Part shown: one piece after another, positions 5,192-6,375 of the stretch
Position numbering within the stretch: position 1 is the stretch's first letter
Layout of the letters: every line of letters begins with the position of its first letter
NCBI GenBank assembly: GCA_029979145.1
Contig: JAPOIC010000120.1
Location: 1 to 6,375, forward strand
Length of the DNA stretch: 6,375 nucleotides
Direction of reading: 5' to 3'
DNA from: Opitutaceae bacterium
Lineage (GTDB): Bacteria > Verrucomicrobiota > Verrucomicrobiia > Opitutales > Opitutaceae
Program-made: the position numbers and the translations under genes
The notes under the pieces: generated by a model
Seen by the model: only the letters and a program-made list of their open reading frames with translations
Database searches by the model: none
What the model was told of the DNA's origin: nothing

Positions 5192-5671
5192 ATGCGCCAC
5201 TGCATTTATCCCGGCACCTTTGACCCCATTACCTACGGTCACCTTGACGTGCTCGGCCGCGCGACCAAGCTGTTCGACAAGGTCACGGTCGCCATCGCGT
5301 CCAACGCCGGCAAAGGCCCCCTTTTCTCCCCTGACGAGCGGCGCGCCATGGTGGAGGCCACGACCACGGAATTCCCCAATATCACCGTGACGGTGTTCGA
5401 CGGCCTCTTGGTCGAGTTTGCCATGGCCCAAGGGGCCCAGGCGATCATCCGCGGGCTGCGGGCGCTGTCGGACTTCGAGTTCGAGTTCAACATGGCGTTG
5501 ATGAACCGGCACCTCGAGCCGCAGCTGGAGACGCTTTTCGTGATGCCCAACGAACAGTTCAGCTACACCAGCTCGACCCTCGTCAAGCAGGTCGCCCGCT
5601 ACGGCGGGGACATCACGCATTTCGTGCCGCCGATCGTCGCGGAAGCGCTCAAACAGGCCAACGCCCGCTGA
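5192..5671 (+). CDS. coaD: Phosphopantetheine adenylyltransferase
   Basis: This is a cytoplasmic enzyme of coenzyme A synthesis that transfers AMP from ATP to 4'-phosphopantetheine, giving dephospho-CoA. At 159 residues it is exactly the usual size of the hexameric bacterial CoaD. The nucleotidyltransferase core YPGTFDPITYGHLDVL (6-21) carries T9 and the H17 of the T/HxGH motif. Also visible are SPDERRAMV (46-54), the substrate-binding AIIRGLRALSDFEFEF (84-99), the NMALMNRHL stretch (100-108), and YTSSTLVKQVARYGGD (about 125-140), close to the family ISSS-x-VKE-x-A-x-x-GGD. The start at ATG 5192 fits the family (MRHCIYPGTFDP); only AGAG lies upstream as a possible ribosome site. It is divergent from pgsA and is probably transcribed from the spacer between them. 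The adaptor gene that follows is 113 bp away and likely separate. Confidence 0.97.
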   Translation: MRHCIYPGTFDPITYGHLDVLGRATKLFDKVTVAIASNAGKGPLFSPDERRAMVEATTTEFPNITVTVFDGLLVEFAMAQGAQAIIRGLRALSDFEFEFNMALMNRHLEPQLETLFVMPNEQFSYTSSTLVKQVARYGGDITHFVPPIVAEALKQANAR

Positions 5672-5741
5672 CTGTCCAAGCCATTTCCAGTGCGGGACAA
5701 AATTGCTGTCACCGAACTCCGGCGTCACCGTCATACCTGCC

Positions 5742-5760
5742 GTGCCCGCTGACCGGGCGC
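5742..5760 (+). other. Small hairpin in the coaD to adaptor spacer
   Basis: GTGCCCG (5742-5748) can pair with CGGGCGC (5754-5760) in RNA, with one U-G pair and a 5-base loop. A pyrimidine tract follows and a run of six T begins 15 bases later (5776-5781). The distance is too large for a standard intrinsic terminator, and the T-run abuts the adaptor start. The rest of 5672-5784 shows no gene. Confidence 0.25.
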
Positions 5761-5784
5761 CCTCCTCCTCCCCGATTTTTTCTC

Positions 5785-6375
5785 ATGGCCCGCAAACGCT
5801 CCGTCACCCGCTACGTCATCCTGCTCTTGATCGTCCTCGCCGCGCTCGCCGCGTGGTATCACTACCGGGCCACCGCCGACGCCAAGCCGGCCTTCACCAC
5901 GACCACCGCGAGTCGCGGCGAAGTCAGCCAGGTCGTGACCGCCACGGGTTCGCTGGAGCCGGTCACCTCGATTGAGGTCGGCAGCCAGGTTTCCGGCCTG
6001 ATCACGGAAGTGCTCGTCGATTTCAACTCCCCGGTCAAAGCCGGCCAGCTCATCGCCAAGATCGACCCCGCCACCTACGAGCAAAAGCTCCGCCAGGCCG
6101 AGGCCGACCTCGCCTCGTCCAAGGCCAATCACACCCTCGTCCGGCTCAACACCGAGCGCGTGCGCGACCTCCGCGCCAAGAATTTGGTTTCGCAGCAGGA
6201 ACTCGACCAGGCCGAGGCCAACCTCGCGCAGGCTGACGCCGCTCTCCTCACCCGCGAGGCCGTGGTGGAGAACGCCCGGGTCGACCTCTCGCGCTGCTCC
6301 ATCTACGCGCCCGTCGACGGCATCGTGCTCGATCGCAAAGTCGATGTCGGCCGCACCGTGGCCGCCAGCCTCAAC
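5785..6375 (+). CDS. MacA/HlyD-type efflux periplasmic adaptor subunit, 5' part (runs off the window)
   Basis: 197 codons run from ATG 5785 to the window end without a stop. The protein is a membrane-fusion (adaptor) subunit that links an inner-membrane pump to an outer-membrane channel. A basic N-terminus (MARKRSVTR) leads into a single membrane anchor (about 10-25). A beta strand region VTATGSLEPVTSIEVGSQVSG follows (51-71). The first half of a lipoyl/biotinyl domain is at 72-94 (VDFNSPVKAGQLIAKIDP). An alpha-helical hairpin rich in Q, E, A and L spans about 97-168, with the LVSQQELDQAE turn near 134-144. The second lipoyl half (CSIYAPVDGIVLDRKVDVG, 171-189) is followed by TVAASLN, which resembles the MacA group. 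This suggests an ABC-type partner (MacB) downstream, but RND-linked adaptors share these features. The ATG follows a pyrimidine-rich leader without a Shine-Dalgarno motif. Confidence 0.92.
   Translation, partial: MARKRSVTRYVILLLIVLAALAAWYHYRATADAKPAFTTTTASRGEVSQVVTATGSLEPVTSIEVGSQVSGLITEVLVDFNSPVKAGQLIAKIDPATYEQKLRQAEADLASSKANHTLVRLNTERVRDLRAKNLVSQQELDQAEANLAQADAALLTREAVVENARVDLSRCSIYAPVDGIVLDRKVDVGRTVAASLN

Noticed and set aside
5060..5734. 224-residue minus-strand open frame opposite coaD
   Set aside because: It is antisense to coaD, with no recognisable domain.
5703..5975. 90-residue + strand open frame overlapping the adaptor start
   Set aside because: It overlaps the adaptor gene in another frame and reads as arginine/histidine-rich noise.
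1..6375. CRISPR array, tRNA, rRNA, IS element, attachment site or riboswitch
   Set aside because: No regularly spaced repeats, cloverleaf, transposase or terminal inverted repeats were seen by eye, and the longest spacers (about 100 bp) hold no recognisable aptamer.

Overview
The window is a compact, gene-dense piece of a GC-rich bacterial chromosome carrying mostly housekeeping genes. The set and style of the genes suggest a Gram-negative bacterium, because a periplasmic adaptor of the MacA/HlyD type begins at the right edge. The type II dehydroquinase, short deoxycytidylate deaminase, UPF0301 protein and NusG paralog, together with starts that mostly lack Shine-Dalgarno motifs, would fit Verrucomicrobia of the Opitutaceae kind. 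That taxonomic guess is an inference from protein flavour only; no rRNA or other marker is present.

Layout from left to right. Positions 1-210 hold the 3' end of an unrecognised, lower-GC gene. A TspO/MBR membrane protein follows on the + strand (266-769). Next is a lower-GC stretch with a two-helix small membrane ORF (872-1072), whose natural start may have been put out of frame by a 5-bp tandem duplication. On the minus strand, a deoxycytidylate deaminase gene (2132-1659) is followed after 5 bp by a YqgE/UPF0301 gene (1653-1096). Divergent from these and on the + strand come a Nif3-family dinuclear-metal protein (2205-2957), aroQ (2991-3425) and a NusG-like factor (3422-3934) that overlaps the aroQ stop by four bases. 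Tail to tail with them, only 12 bp away, is a minus-strand pair for phosphatidylglycerol synthesis, pgsA (start uncertain, about 5087, to 4476) then pgpA (4471-3947). Divergent from pgsA is coaD (5192-5671), and after a 113-bp gap the adaptor gene (5785 to the window end).

The clearest functional unit is pgsA-pgpA, two consecutive steps: CDP-diacylglycerol to phosphatidylglycerophosphate, then to phosphatidylglycerol. CoaD (coenzyme A), AroQ (shikimate pathway) and dCMP deaminase (dUMP supply) are independent metabolic enzymes. The NusG paralog is translationally coupled to aroQ, with no surface-polysaccharide cluster in view.

No clearly new multi-gene system is visible. The points most worth a second look are the 5-bp duplication in the small membrane gene, the NusG paralog behind aroQ, the low-GC left edge, and a 15-bp dyad between pgsA and coaD. 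No tRNA, rRNA, CRISPR array, insertion sequence or attachment site was seen.
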